From Liolophura sinensis (taxonomy: Eukaryota; Mollusca; Polyplacophora; Chitonida; Chitonidae): 64,000 bases of DNA. Shown piece by piece: positions 1 to 10,800 of this stretch; the first letter of the stretch is position 1; every line of letters begins with the position of its first letter. A program made the translations under genes and the position numbers. The DNA lies in contig NC_088300.1 of assembly GCF_032854445.1 (NCBI RefSeq), positions 35,879,608 to 35,943,607 on the forward strand, read 5' to 3'. The notes under the pieces were generated by a model. It searched no databases. It saw nothing but the letters and a program-made list of their open reading frames with translations, and was not told the DNA's origin.

Positions 1-270
1 CCTCTCTCGGCAAGGCCACTGGGATGTACTGAAAATAACGTAAATGTGACTTGTGTTACTCTCTCTCCCGAGGCATCAAATCTTTAGATTTCCTTGACTT
101 CATCCTCCACAAATCGAATCTGTCGTCCTGCATACGTCTGAGCCTTTTTCATATCCAGAGAAATCAACACTTCGCCTGTATCCTGCAATGGTTTACCAGT
201 ATGCACTACTCTGGCCATTCATTCCATTTTTTACAACTCAATATTCATTTATACAAACCATGCTATAAAG

Positions 271-535
271 CTCACCCTGAGGTAAAATTTACTATGTGGT
301 TTGCTAAGGGCTCACCTTGAGGTCAGATTTACTATGTGCTTTTCTACGGGCTTGCCCTATGGTAAGATTTACTATGTGGTTTGCTAAGGGCTCACCTTGA
401 CGCTAGATATACTATGTGCTTTGTTAAGGGCTCACCCTGAGATAAGATTTGGTATGTGGTTTGCTAGGGGCTCAACCTGACGTAAGATTTGCTATGTGGT
501 TTGCTAGGGGCTCAACCTGACGTAAGATTTACTTG
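271..535. repeat. 40-bp tandem array, about 6.5 copies
   Basis: The phrase CTCACCCTGAGGTAAGATTT recurs with variants at 271, 311, 351, 391, 431, 471 and 511, so the period is exactly 40 bp. The last two units are nearly identical to each other and the first ones are more diverged. No gene is visible in 1-1020 around it; the short open frames there have no recognisable domain. Confidence 0.9.
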
Positions 536-1021
536 TTTCAGTATCAAAGACGTATGCCGATCACAGATTCGTTTTCTAGAAAGAGCAAACATAAACTTCT
601 TCATAAAGTTCAGACTAGTTGTAAGGCAAATATACAAAAAGATTTCTTTTAACACCTACAGATTAATTTTATTAAGATTAACACGTTGCACTGCTACCCA
701 CTGTTCTGAGCCAGTAAGGCAGACAATTACGCTGCTCATAATGGTGTTGACTGTTGATCACAAACCTCCTCAGTTGTCTATGTCTAGACACTGTGATAGT
801 TTATATGTTGAAGTGAATATCCCCTCTCCGTAGCAACGTATTCTGCAAACGTTCGGAGTTGTAATAGCCTTCTCTGTTTCTCAGAGTCCCAACCTTCATC
901 CTCGTACCAAATAACGGGTTATTTGCCATGTTACCATCACCGGTCGATCGTCCAAATATTCAGTTGTTAGTGGGAAGACACCATCGCACTGCCCCTAAAC
1001 ATCGTTCACACAAAACATTCC
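536..1021. other. gene-free stretch
   Basis: Unique-looking AT-rich sequence follows the 40-bp array up to the first SINE. I see no exon, RNA gene or recognisable repeat in it. Confidence 0.5.
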
Positions 1022-1290
1022 GGGGGTCTCCGTGGCTCAGTTGGTTAGCACGCTAGCGCAGCGTAATGACCAAAGAGCCTCTCACCAGTGCGGTCGCTGT
1101 GAGTTCAAGTCCAGCCTCATGTTGGCTTCCTCTCCCGCCGTACGTGGAAAGGTCTGCTAGCAACCTAGCGGATGGTCGTGGGTTTCCACAGGGCTCTGCC
1201 CAGTTTCCTCCCACCACAATGCTGGCCGCCGTCGTATAAGTGAAATATTCTTGAGTACGGCGTAAAACACCAATCAAATAAATAAATCAA
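1022..1290 (+). mobile_element. SINE family 1, full-length copy
   Basis: tRNA-derived SINE. The head carries an A-box-like TGGCTCAGTTGG and a B-box-like GAGTTCAAGTCC. The body contains the CCACAATGCTGGCC block and the tail ends CAATCAAATAAATAAAT. A short direct repeat, CATTCCG, flanks it on both sides and is a plausible target-site duplication. Confidence 0.85.
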
Positions 1291-1692
1291 ATCATTCCGC
1301 ACGTAGATACATAAACACGATGTCATTAGAGAAGGTAGGGAAAAGAAGTTCCATATTTAGCGCTTTAGTACATAATGATCCACCATTTATCCGAACGTAA
1401 ATATTCATACGCTGACTTTTACATGCCTAGAACAATTTGGAGGTTTCCACTTCAAAATTTGTCATCTTGAATCGAACACTGTTAAATAAATGTGTCAAAG
1501 GAAAGCTTTTGCTATCTTTAAAATAACGCAAACTATTCTAGGTATGGATGCTTACCCCGGGCATTCTGTTTTTCTCGAATGAATAAATAAGTCAATATGA
1601 GAGGTTATTCCATAGGCATATCTTTAGCATGTGCATGTACACTGGTTTATGCAATGTATTTGAATTTGGATGAAATAAGTTTTCGGGTGCAG

Positions 1693-1963
1693 AATTTATT
1701 TATTTACTTATTTATTTGATTGGTATTATACGCCCTATTCGAGAATATTCCACTTACTAGTATACGACGTGGGCCAGCATTATGGCCGGAAGAAAGCGGG
1801 CTGAGCCCGGGAGAAACCGACGACCATCCGCAAGTTGCTGCAGACCTTCCCACGTACAGCCGGAGAGGGAGCCAGCGTGAGCTGGACATGAACTCACAGC
1901 GACCGCGTTGGTGAGAGGCCCCTAGGTCATTACGCAGAGCTGGCTCGCTAACCAACTGAGCCG
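1693..1963 (-). mobile_element. SINE family 1, full-length copy
   Basis: Reverse-oriented copy beginning with the (TTTA)n tail and ATTTGATTGG, ending in the complement of the tRNA-like head (CCAACTGAGCC). GCAGAAT/GCAGAATG on the two flanks looks like a target-site duplication. Confidence 0.85.
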
Positions 1964-2018
1964 AGCGCAGAATGTCATTTATGCTCCAACATGTAAATAC
2001 GCAAAACACATTTACTTT

Positions 2019-2172
2019 GTTTATTTATTTGATTGGAGTTTTACGCCCAACTCAAGAATATTCCACTTATACGACGACGGTCAGCATTACGGTGGGAGTA
2101 AATCGGGGATACCCACCATCAAAGGTTGTTGGCAGACTGATTTCACAGCGACCGAATGGGCGAGTCTCCGAA
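2019..2172 (-). mobile_element. SINE family 1, internally deleted copy
   Basis: The tail and the CCAGCATTA block are clear, followed by a jump to the CACAGCGACCG head block; most of the middle is missing. A further scrap of the same tail (ATTTGATTGGTGTTTTACGC) lies at about 2488-2508. Confidence 0.75.
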
Positions 2173-2519
2173 AACGCTCTAATTTCATGAAACATCCGCT
2201 CTTAAATTTGCTTGAATGACAATGACTGTAGCAGGTGTAAAACATAACTCTTTTCTTGATCATAATCTAGAACATGCCCGGCCATAAAAACAGTGATAAA
2301 CAGTTTACTGTTTACCAAATAATAAATTGTCTGGGCAAATTCTCGAGAAAAAGTATGGGTTTCTTAAACAAAATACAATTACATAAGTAAACTGGGAAAT
2401 GTATAAAATAAACGCTTATTCTGTGTAATGAAAATTATAGTCATTTTATAGGCACTGAAATCGAGAGAAAAATATCCAATTTATGCATTTGATTGGTGTT
2501 TTACGCGGCCAGCATTAAA

Positions 2520-3258
2520 GTGAACATAAAATCATACATCGACTAAACATGAAGTAATTAGTAAAGGAGAATTCCAGTAATGTTCTAAAAATATCTGAAA
2601 TATTGTACAAATCTTACCAACAAAATAAATAGCAAACGATCGTCAATAACTAGCCACTCATTTGGTGACTCCATTTTGTCATGTTATAACCATCTAGGGA
2701 CGTCACAAAACCTAGGAGCTCTCCCGTGCCGTCGGTATTAAACAATATGCCAATGAGAAAATATTCCATTTAGTCTGGCGCTCGGTTTGGGCGACCTTCG
2801 TGGGCACAAGCGTCGTATTTTAGCTGTCCTGCTCGTTTTCATCTTCGACCTGCATTAGGACTAGCTGACTGTACAGACATCGGGCAATTTACCGACAATA
2901 GCCGGGCCTGCTGATTTATAACAGACTTTTTCATGCAGATTTCCAGAAGACATTTGCGTAATAAATCTGACTTTGCTAAGGAAAACTACTGCAACGCCAC
3001 AATATTTTTCTTCAAACAATAACTATCCCTGGGCGGTTTTCTTTCCAGCTCACCCTGACAAGTTACTGCAATCTCCTGGCCAAGATGTACGCACAATTGT
3101 GACACGGCCAGCCTTTATCAGATCCCTGTCCATAAATGTGTGGTCCAAAATGCATCAGTTTAACATTTAAACTAACCGCAAAATCCGAGTTATTGCATTT
3201 ACCAACTGTAAAAAACCACGCTGTCAACGGCAAACCCCTCAACTGTCTGTTACTTCTT
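2520..3258. other. gene-free stretch
   Basis: Between the SINE scraps and the tandem module I find only short open frames without recognisable motifs and no repeat I could define. Confidence 0.4.
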
Positions 3259-3570
3259 TTAAATCACCCTTTCAATCTGTCGTTCTGTTTTCTCGCTCCT
3301 TGGTGAAATATTGGCGTCGACAGTTCGGAGTTTGGCAGCAGTGGCCTTGTCCTGACCGTTGATAAGTCTTTGGAGGGTCAACCCCTCCCTTCCCTCCATA
3401 TTTTTGCTGTAGTTTACATTCTTAGGCAAGCAGATGCTCAGTGACCTGTTGACAGCTTGGTACTTTTGAGTGCCAGTGTTCATCCGGAGACTGATGACGG
3501 CCGTCTCGCCCAACTTCATGCACAGTAGGCCTACTTCGGTCAATAGTTTCCTGTCGTTGTCGTCCATGTT
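3259..3570 (-). pseudogene. CARD-like domain relic, module copy 1
   Basis: The frame is open over the domain, beginning MDDNDRKLLTEV and running to LINGQDKATAAKL about 75 residues later, then continuing SEKTERQIERVI before the stop. The start resembles helix 1 of CARD domains (M-D-x-x-D-R-K-L-L), and LINGQDKATAAKL resembles the closing F/ALIxTGQxxLAxxL helix. The middle fits poorly, which may reflect old frameshifts. The frame also stays open upstream to about 3747. The same protein segments recur in copy 3 with mostly conservative changes, so the frame was once selected. The assignment rests on eye alignment only; it could be an unrelated helical domain. Confidence 0.4.
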
Positions 3571-4675
3571 GAAAGGGTAGAGTTTACTGGTGGATAAAAA
3601 CAAGGACTTCCGCCACCAGTTTTGGGGTTCTCTTCCGGAACCAACCACACTATTCATGCGGCACGTGGAGCAGTCACCACCGTAACACCTGAATGTTGCC
3701 TCTGCGACAGGGTAAGTAAGGCTCCGCCGAGTGAGCACAAGTTGCATGGTGACGAGTACTGTTGCCTTTATGGACAGTGGTTAGTTTTCTGGGTTAGAGG
3801 CTATTTCATATTGACGACGTGTTCACAACTATTATATATTGGTATTAGATATGTAATACTTTTTTGTGTACACTATTGTGACTATAATGCTTCCATTGGT
3901 AGAACCATTTGAAGACTCTTGTTATGAGAGAAGGGAAGGTTTATCTACATCCGTATGTACAAGGGTACAAGAGATTTGGGTATGAGAGTATCCATGGCAT
4001 GGCTTCGTTTAACACGGTTGGTTTGAGCTGTCGCTTATTTGCCTGTCATCGCTCTATGCTTGTATCTGTTATCCTTCCAGGTATGTGAAAGTATTTATTA
4101 AGTTTACATGACCCTTTTTCAGTCGTTTTGTAAGCGTAAAGGTCACTGTTGTTGTTTGACTTTCTGTCAGGTGTTCTGCTGTGACCTTGTCAATGTGCGT
4201 TTAGCTGTGTAATTACGTGATCAGAGTTTGGCTGATCGCCGTTACTCAGTTTGACATGTTTTACATGGTTCATGTAAGCCTACAACAGGTATACGTAACT
4301 GGAAACGGAAGTAATGAGTATTTCCGGTGTCTACAGTGTGATGTACAAGAATTGATAAGTGGATGTAACATGTGACTAATTTGGTATGCTGTCTGCAGTC
4401 ATTTGAGTATCCATGACATGGCTGTCGCCTCCCCAAACGCGGTGGGTTTGAGTTAAGCTGTCGCTTATTTGCTTGTCATCGCTCTATTCTTGTATCTGTT
4501 ATCCTTCCAGGGTTGCATACTACTGTCACACATATGAATGGGCTCAGTCCAAATGTAAAATCAGAGGAAGGAAATAAAGATCATAGCCACAAGCAAGTCA
4601 GCGTTGTTCTCGCTGTGAAACTGAAGGACCGGTAAACCCCACTCCGGTTAATCCTCCTCAACTCTGGGTAGCTTC

Positions 4676-4850
4676 TTATAAAATCTTGTGGTCCTGTTTC
4701 TTCCTTTCAATCTGTCGTTCTGTTTTCTCACTTGTAGGTGAAATACTGGCGCCGACAGATCGGAGTTTGGCAGCAGTGGGTTTATCCTGGCCGTTGTTAA
4801 GTGTGTGGATGGTGAACGCCGCCTTTCCCTCCATATATTGAACAATATAC
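4676..4850 (-). pseudogene. CARD-like domain relic, module copy 2 (C-terminal part)
   Basis: Only the end of the domain is present: MEGKAAFTIHTLNNGQDK, then TAAKLRSV and SEKTERQIER, matching copies 1 and 3. The MDDNDRKLL start is missing, so this copy is truncated. It lies head-to-head with the endonuclease fragment that starts at 4878 on the other strand. Confidence 0.4.
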
Positions 4851-4877
4851 AACATTTTAGTATTCCTGCGCTTGAAA

Positions 4878-5099
4878 ATGGAGACATTAAGAGCTGAAAT
4901 TACTGTGAAAATCGAAAATTTCAGTGTTTGGAGTGAAAACGGAGCCTGTCGATTGTGGACTGGACAATTGATGAGGGATGACTGCCATGGCCTTGCCTCA
5001 TACAAAGACCCGGTCAGACATTGGTGGAAGAAAAAAAACATTAGTAGACTTGTTTGTTTGGCCAGGCAGAGGGTCTTACATTTAGATCCTCAGACATAA
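4878..5099 (+). pseudogene. His-Me finger homing-endonuclease-like fragment, copy 2
   Basis: This 73-residue open frame starts METLRAEITVKIENF and contains GACRLWTG, then GLASYKDPVRHWWKKKNISR and LDPQT before the stop. C-x-L-W-T-G followed by a Y/SYK-type strand and a basic HISRL-like segment is the layout of zinc-loop His-Me finger endonucleases (zf-His_Me_endon, I-PpoI-like), which occur as orphan genes in many invertebrate genomes. Everything after the histidine-rich loop is absent, including the catalytic N-x-D-H...N-N part, so this copy cannot be active. The better preserved downstream half is in copy 3. Confidence 0.6.
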
Positions 5100-5195
5100 G
5101 TTGAGAAAATTTATTATTTATTTGTTAATTTCTTTCATTTAGCGACAAAAGCACTGACAAATTATGTACACAATTGGGGGTTTCAAATGTCTAGC

Positions 5196-5330
5196 TTATG
5201 TGTGATCTGTTGGGGTGTTGTCCAGTTGAACCTTGGCGTAGTCAATTTTCTCTTCTCCATCAGAAGCCCAGAACTGGATGTGCTCTTGGAGTTTTGTGGC
5301 TGTATTGCGGAGTAATCTCCCCTTAACTGT
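5196..5330 (-). other. short unassigned open frame
   Basis: A 44-codon frame ends with a stop at 5196 and reads TATKLQEHIQFWASDGEEKI, then DYAKVQLDNTPTDHT. Its composition is more protein-like than the overlapping frames. It follows the CARD-like copy 3 on the same strand, so it could be a last exon of the same old gene. I do not recognise it, and it lacks a convincing splice acceptor. Confidence 0.25.
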
Positions 5331-5418
5331 CTATTGCTTCTTTTATAAATATTATGGTCCTGGTTCACCATTTCAATCTGTCTTTCTGTTTTCTCACTTA
5401 TAGGTGAAAGACTGGTGC

Positions 5419-5661
5419 CTACAGCTCGTAGTTTTCAAAAGTGAACTTTTCCTGGCCGTTGATAAGTCTGTGGATGATGAACCAAGCCCTTCCCTCCAAA
5501 TTTCTGCTGTAGTTTACATTCTTAGGCAAGCAGATGCTGAGTGACCTGTTGACAGCTTGGTTCTTTTCAGTGCTAGTGTTCATCCGGAGACTGACGAAAG
5601 TTGTCTCGCTCAACTTCATGCGCAGTACTTTGGTCAATAGTTTCCTGTCGTTGTCGTCCAT
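5419..5661 (-). pseudogene. CARD-like domain relic, module copy 3
   Basis: MDDNDRKLLTKV is followed by SLRMNTSTEKNQAV, LSICLPKNVNYS and IIHRLINGQEKFTFENYEL, then a stop. Compared with copy 1 two codons are missing after LLTKV, and the reading frame is lost at the end, where the homologous SEKTERQIE segment has moved to another frame. The upstream part of the same frame (to 5985) has no recognisable domain but matches copy 2 (LYESRP, RQAAFSLQTL). It lies head-to-head with the endonuclease relic at 5865. Confidence 0.4.
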
Positions 5662-5864
5662 GTTGAAAGGGCAGAGTTTACTGGTGAATAAAAACACACT
5701 TCCGCCACCAGATTTGGCAGCAGCGTGATACGTTTTGGTGGGTATATCTAGGATGTGGTTTGCATTGATTTCCGTCTTGATTGAGCCATTTTGAAGCTTC
5801 TTGGTGCTATTTATTTTGTCGAAATATCCATTTTGATGAAACATTGGTAAATACTGATCAGTGT

Positions 5865-6165
5865 AGGTCAGTGTTTGGAGTGAAAACGCAGCCTGTCGTC
5901 CGTGGACTGGTCCATTGACGAGGTATGACTGACATGGCCTTGACTCATACAAAGTCCTGGTCCACATCGATGGAAGAAAAAACATATCAGTAGACTTGTT
6001 TGTTTGGCCAGGCAGAGGATGTTACATTTAGATCCAAAACTTCATTGCTCACACACGTCACAACACATGCTGAATAAATGTGGACCACATAAACTTGGAA
6101 CTGCATGGTGTCAATAACATAAGGCAATGCTACTGCAATGTAGGGCACTGTCTCATTAAAAATAA
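5865..6165 (+). pseudogene. His-Me finger homing-endonuclease-like relic, copy 3
   Basis: This is the most complete endonuclease copy. It reads VWSENAACRPWTG, then after an in-frame stop HGLDSYK, then LARQRMLHLDP and HCSH. In a shifted frame it continues C-stop-INVDHINLELHGVNNIR followed by CYCNVGHC. N-V-D-H-I-x-L-E-x-x-x-V-N-N-x-R-x-x-C with trailing Cys/His is the hallmark of the catalytic and second zinc site of zinc-loop His-Me endonucleases. At least two stops and one frameshift make it a pseudogene. I find no signs of mobility other than the tandem copies. Confidence 0.7.
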
Positions 6166-6720
6166 TAAATAAACAACCGGATGTGTTATGTTTTGCTCAG
6201 TTTCTGTATTTGTTAATTTCTTTCGTATGCGACAACAGCCCTGACAAATTGTTATAAATATACAAATGGCAGCTGTCTATCTCATCTCAATAAGGCGGGC
6301 TATCCACCTCACCTCATTGAGGCGGGGTGTCAGCAGGATCTGAAACTGAGTTTGGAAAACAAAGTATTAACATCCCCTGCCCAACCCCACAATACACAGT
6401 CCATGAATACAACTAATGAAGGTCAGGAGGAGCATTCTGTTCACGTTTACTTTTATGAAGCTATAAAAAGTCCTCAAGAATTTAAAAAATAAAGAAACAA
6501 AGAAACAAACAGCGCACTCCAATCGAGCAGACATAAGTTGTTAGGTCTTTAAGCTGTTAATGAACACTTAACAAACTCTAAAAGATTTAACAAAGGTTTC
6601 AGGACGTTTTAAATGCCAGGACTAGGGTGCATTTCAGAAACAATTAACGCCAAACAAGTAGTAAAACATGGGATTAAAATGTCATATATTTCTTTTGTAA
6701 CTATGCTTCAATGAGGAAAA

Positions 6721-6982
6721 GGGGCCATGGCTCAGTTGGTTAAAGCGCTAGTACAGCGTACTGACCCAGGAGCCTCTCACCAATGCGGTCGCTGGGAGTT
6801 CAAGTCCAGCCCACGCTGACTTCCTCTCCAGCTGTACGTGGAAAGGTCTGTCAGCAACCTGTGGATTGTCATGGGTTTCCCCCGGGCTCTGCCCGGTTTC
6901 CTTCTACCATAACGATGACAGCTGTCGTATGAGTGAAATATTCTTGAGTGCGGCGATCAAATAAAATAAATAAATCAATCAA
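6721..6982 (+). mobile_element. SINE family 1, full-length copy
   Basis: Complete copy from GGGGCCATGGCTCAGTTGG to the CAAATAAAATAAATAAAT tail. CAATGAGGAAAAG and CAATGAGAAAAG flank it as a target-site duplication. A head scrap of the same family (GGGGCCTCCGTG, then GATGACCCAGG) sits at 7077-7120. Confidence 0.85.
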
Positions 6983-7689
6983 TGAGAAAAGTGTAACCTT
7001 GGTGAACATAGGTTGCCTAGGGTTACCATAGGTTACCATACACAGATTTAGTGTAACCGATTTTACATGTTGGCCAGGGGCCTCCGTGCCAGCACGGTGT
7101 GATGACCCAGGGGCCTCTGACCTGGGATTACGATAGACAATGAAAATTTAAAGTTATAAATTTAAAACTGATATTGTGGTTGAAAGCCTATACATAAGTT
7201 TTCTTGCATTCTACCAAGGCTATTGGTACAAAAGAACTACAAAAAAGTGCTTCTGTTCCAACACAAGGAACAAAAAATCATGACAGATTGGTTGTATTTA
7301 ATTGCAAATGCCTATATTTGGTGGCAGGACGTTTTGCACTTTAATGTGGTTAGCTTTGGTGTGAACATGCAGCTCAGAGAAATTTTTACATATGTGAGTT
7401 CAGTGGTCTAGTAATGGATTGCTCGATTATAATATTAAATAATCAAAAATAAAACCTTTTTTAATTACCGTCATTTTTGAACCGTTTTCTTTTTAACTGC
7501 ACTATTACGTTAATGAATCTACACTGCACGGATGTAACGTACACACATTTATGGCGTACTCGAGGTATGTAGGCATACGTACTTTAAAGTTATTTTTAGA
7601 ATTCGCTGGTCAACCATCATGACGTCACCGACCTTAGTGCAACCTATGCGTTTAAACCTTAGTAAAAAGCCTCCACAAAAGACCTGAAA

Positions 7690-7887
7690 ACGACGCCTCT
7701 TTTTCGCGGGAGATTTTGGCACTGTGATTTTCGGTACCTCGTCAAGACATTGATCGTTAGTAACACAAAATACGAAACATACAGTTGCGTGGAGAGTGCG
7801 TCAATTCGCAGGGTGTTGTGGGATACCCCGGGAAATACGCTCACGTGGTTCATCATTCAGTTCATTCAGCCGTTTCCGCTAGTTCGT
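7690..7887 (+). promoter_or_regulatory. likely CDCA7 promoter with E2F-like site and E-box
   Basis: TTTTCGCGGGA at 7701-7711 matches the E2F consensus. CACGTG at 7842-7847, the E-box bound by Myc/Max, lies 41 bases before the chosen CDCA7 start. The transcription start is not determined here. Human CDCA7 is known as an E2F1- and MYC-responsive gene, which makes the pairing meaningful, but binding is inferred. Confidence 0.5.
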
Positions 7888-10800
7888 ATGCTGACTGAAG
7901 AAGATAGCGTTGAACAGAAAATGGCTCAGGTATGGCCAATATTCTGCGAATTGTTGATTTGGAAATAGATTTTGGCACTGGTGTAGTTTCTTCTAAGTGA
8001 GCTTTTTCTTAAAAGTTGCACGAAAGACGGCGATCTAAATTCGAAATACCGGTACTTGAACTCCCTATTGCTAAAGAAAACATGCAGTTTCGCGACGCAA
8101 TGTTGCCAATACGTAACATCCATGGTTAATAACAATTTTTTTCACAAGTTGTATCTCTGGAATTTCTTTGCCTTTGGGAGGTTTTAGAATTTTGTGTAGA
8201 AGAGCGATCTGAGCACAAGCTGAAATGGGGCTGTGACTGATGATCATGGTGGATAGTGGGGTGGGGTGGGGTGGGGTGATGGTGTGGGTGGGGTCAGAGA
8301 TACGAAAAAACTTTTAACAAACTTCTTATTTCCTTTGGTCAAAGTATTGACATATAACTTTACTAACTGTAGTAACTTTTAAATGTTTTCTATTTTTTTT
8401 TTTTTTTTTTTAACAAGTGGCTTCAGCGAAACACTCAAATTAAAAAAAAAAATGTCATCTGATAACATATGCATTGATACCAGTTATGCGCCTTTTTTGG
8501 CAGACCTATACCTGTTTTCATATCAATACGACTCCATGCAGAAATTTGTTATAGTAAAGTATCCTTATTTGGATATCAGTATACCAAAGGATCCTGCATA
8601 TGGCGTATACATATCTCACCTCGTAGCATTTTGTGAAATTGTGATGACTTTAATCTGCGTCACAAGTTGTTAGTTTAAAAACTAGCTCCATCAAACACCT
8701 TCATTCTAAGTTTCTAAAATTTTACAATGAGCATAACACTCTCGTTGGCAGGTATGGACAGAGCGTTCAGAATCTCTGGTGGTCTGCATTGTGATCAACC
8801 ACAGACGGCGCTGTTATCCTTATGTACATATCTATCGCGTACATGGTATTTAACAACACAGATGCCGCTGCTTACCGAGTGTAACCGTCTATCTTGTACA
8901 CAGCTATTATACAGACCGGCATGTCATGTTTAACATCTTAGATGGCGCCTCTTGTAGCATGGGACACTTACATATTAATGGGAAAGAAGTAATCGCCCAT
9001 TGCTTTTGAATCACAATCTGTTCAGTTAAGGTCTGTAATGCTCACCTATTTTGAACTGTATCTAATACTGCTTAACCTGGGGCTAGGGGCCGTAAAGTTA
9101 GCCATGCTTATTACATCTGCATGATGCCTTTATGAACAGTTGCAATCAAAGTGCGACTGAGATACCCTCGCCATTTAGCGTATTATGTTACAGCGATTTT
9201 GTAGGTGTGTCCATCCGTCTGTATTCATGTCCGGGCTATACTTCAAATGTTTTCCACATAGTTTTAATTTTTGGGGGATACATAAACTCACATTTATTGA
9301 TTTCCGCTGTTGTCATGGTAACCAGACAGCCATTTCCTTATATATACTATATAAATAGATATGATTTTGTGCCTGGGCTGCAACTCCAACTGTTTTCGGC
9401 ATAAAGTTTTCATTTGTGGTGGACACATTTGGCCACTTGGGTGGTTGTCATTGTAACCACATACCTATCATCAACATCCATAAAGATTTTCCTCAGCCGT
9501 TATACTCGCCACAATGCTGCTGGTATTCTTTTATACATTTTAAGCAAATGCATTAGTTGGGGCATGTATTGTGTTCACCTCAACTTCTGTTTCAATCTTC
9601 CGAGTTTGTTTGTCCAACATCACTCATGATCAGCCAAAGTATGTTGTTTGACAGTACTCTTGGATTGCTCTGGGAAGGTCTGGCAGCAACCTGCAGATGG
9701 TCGTGGGTTTTTCCTGGGCTCTGTCCACTTTCCTCCCACCATAATGCTGGCCGCCGTTGTGTAAGTGAAATATTTTTGAGTATGGCGTAAAACACCAATC
9801 GGACATTAGATTTGGCCCCAAAACAATGTCAGCACACTCCATTTAAAAACCTGTCTGGCAAATGACAGCAGAAGATATAGATTTATTCTGTATTTTAGCT
9901 ACGTTAAAATAGCCAAATTCCATCCCCACTCGACCCTCACTTAGCGTGAAATTAGCCAATCATGCCATGTGTTTTAAAACAGCAAACATCTATTTTGTTC
10001 TTTTGGTTTCAGGGAAAGAAAATTCCACAGCCTAACATAAGTGAATATGAACTATTACGAAGAAAGAATATTGAAGATAATCAAGCTGTGGTAATTGCAT
10101 ATTTGTATGAGTTATTTATGTGTTATGTTAATGGATTTATTGCACTCCTTTGGGGGCCTCCATGGCTCAGTTGGCTAGTGCGCTAGGGCAGCATAATGAC
10201 CCAGGAGCCTCTCACCAATGAGTTCAAGTCCAGCTCATGCTGGCTTCTTCTCCGGCCGTAAGTGGGAAGATTTGCAGCAACCTGCGGATGGTCGTGGGCT
10301 TCCGCTGGGCTCTGCCCGGTTTCTACCCACCATAATGCAGGCCACCGCCGTATAAGTGAAATATTCTTGAGTACGGCGTAAAAACCCCAATCAAATAAAT
10401 AAATATTGAACTCCTGTAGATAATTTGTCATATGCTCGCTTCAGTCAATTACATTTAAAGTTATAATCTGATCACATAGGTCATATCAACGTACACCGGT
10501 TGAACATCATTATTGTATTGAAATTTTTCTCCTTAGATGTCTTAAAAGTATTTTGAGCCATGTAGTAGGAGTCCTGCAATCTTTATACATGTTGATTGCT
10601 TTATGTTTGTTTCTTTTTTTTTCTGATTTTTGCTGTGTAGTTGGCCAAGTTAATGGCTGACCTGAAGGATCAACTTCCCCCAGCCAGACTCCCTGTGCAG
10701 TCTCCACCACGGGTAAGTCACAAACCTTGAAGTGAGACTGTGATGATTGCATTGTGTGTGTGTGTGTGTGTGTGAGAGAAGATGAAAGGGGAGAGGATCT

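Larger units (their letters stand above)
3259..6165. repeat. three-copy decayed module (CARD-like / endonuclease)
   Basis: Three partial copies of one module lie in the same orientation. A block containing CAATCTGTCGTTCTGTTTTC recurs at about 3270, 4710 and 5370. The MDDNDRKLL-coding block is in copies 1 and 3, and the endonuclease block in copies 2 and 3. A separate flanking block ending TTATCCTTCCAG is duplicated at about 3980-4080 and 4405-4512. The copies differ by indels and point changes, so the duplication is not recent. Confidence 0.8.

Noticed and set aside
1704-2009. Open frames overlapping SINE copies (here and at 9592, 10183, 11138, 47892, 58511 and 60727)
   Set aside because: The same translations recur at every SINE copy and carry frameshifts; they are translations of a non-coding retroposon.
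10152-10230. tRNA gene suggested by TGGCTCAGTTGGCTAGTGCG
   Set aside because: It is the head of a SINE with full body, tail and target duplication; no acceptor stem pairing is evident.
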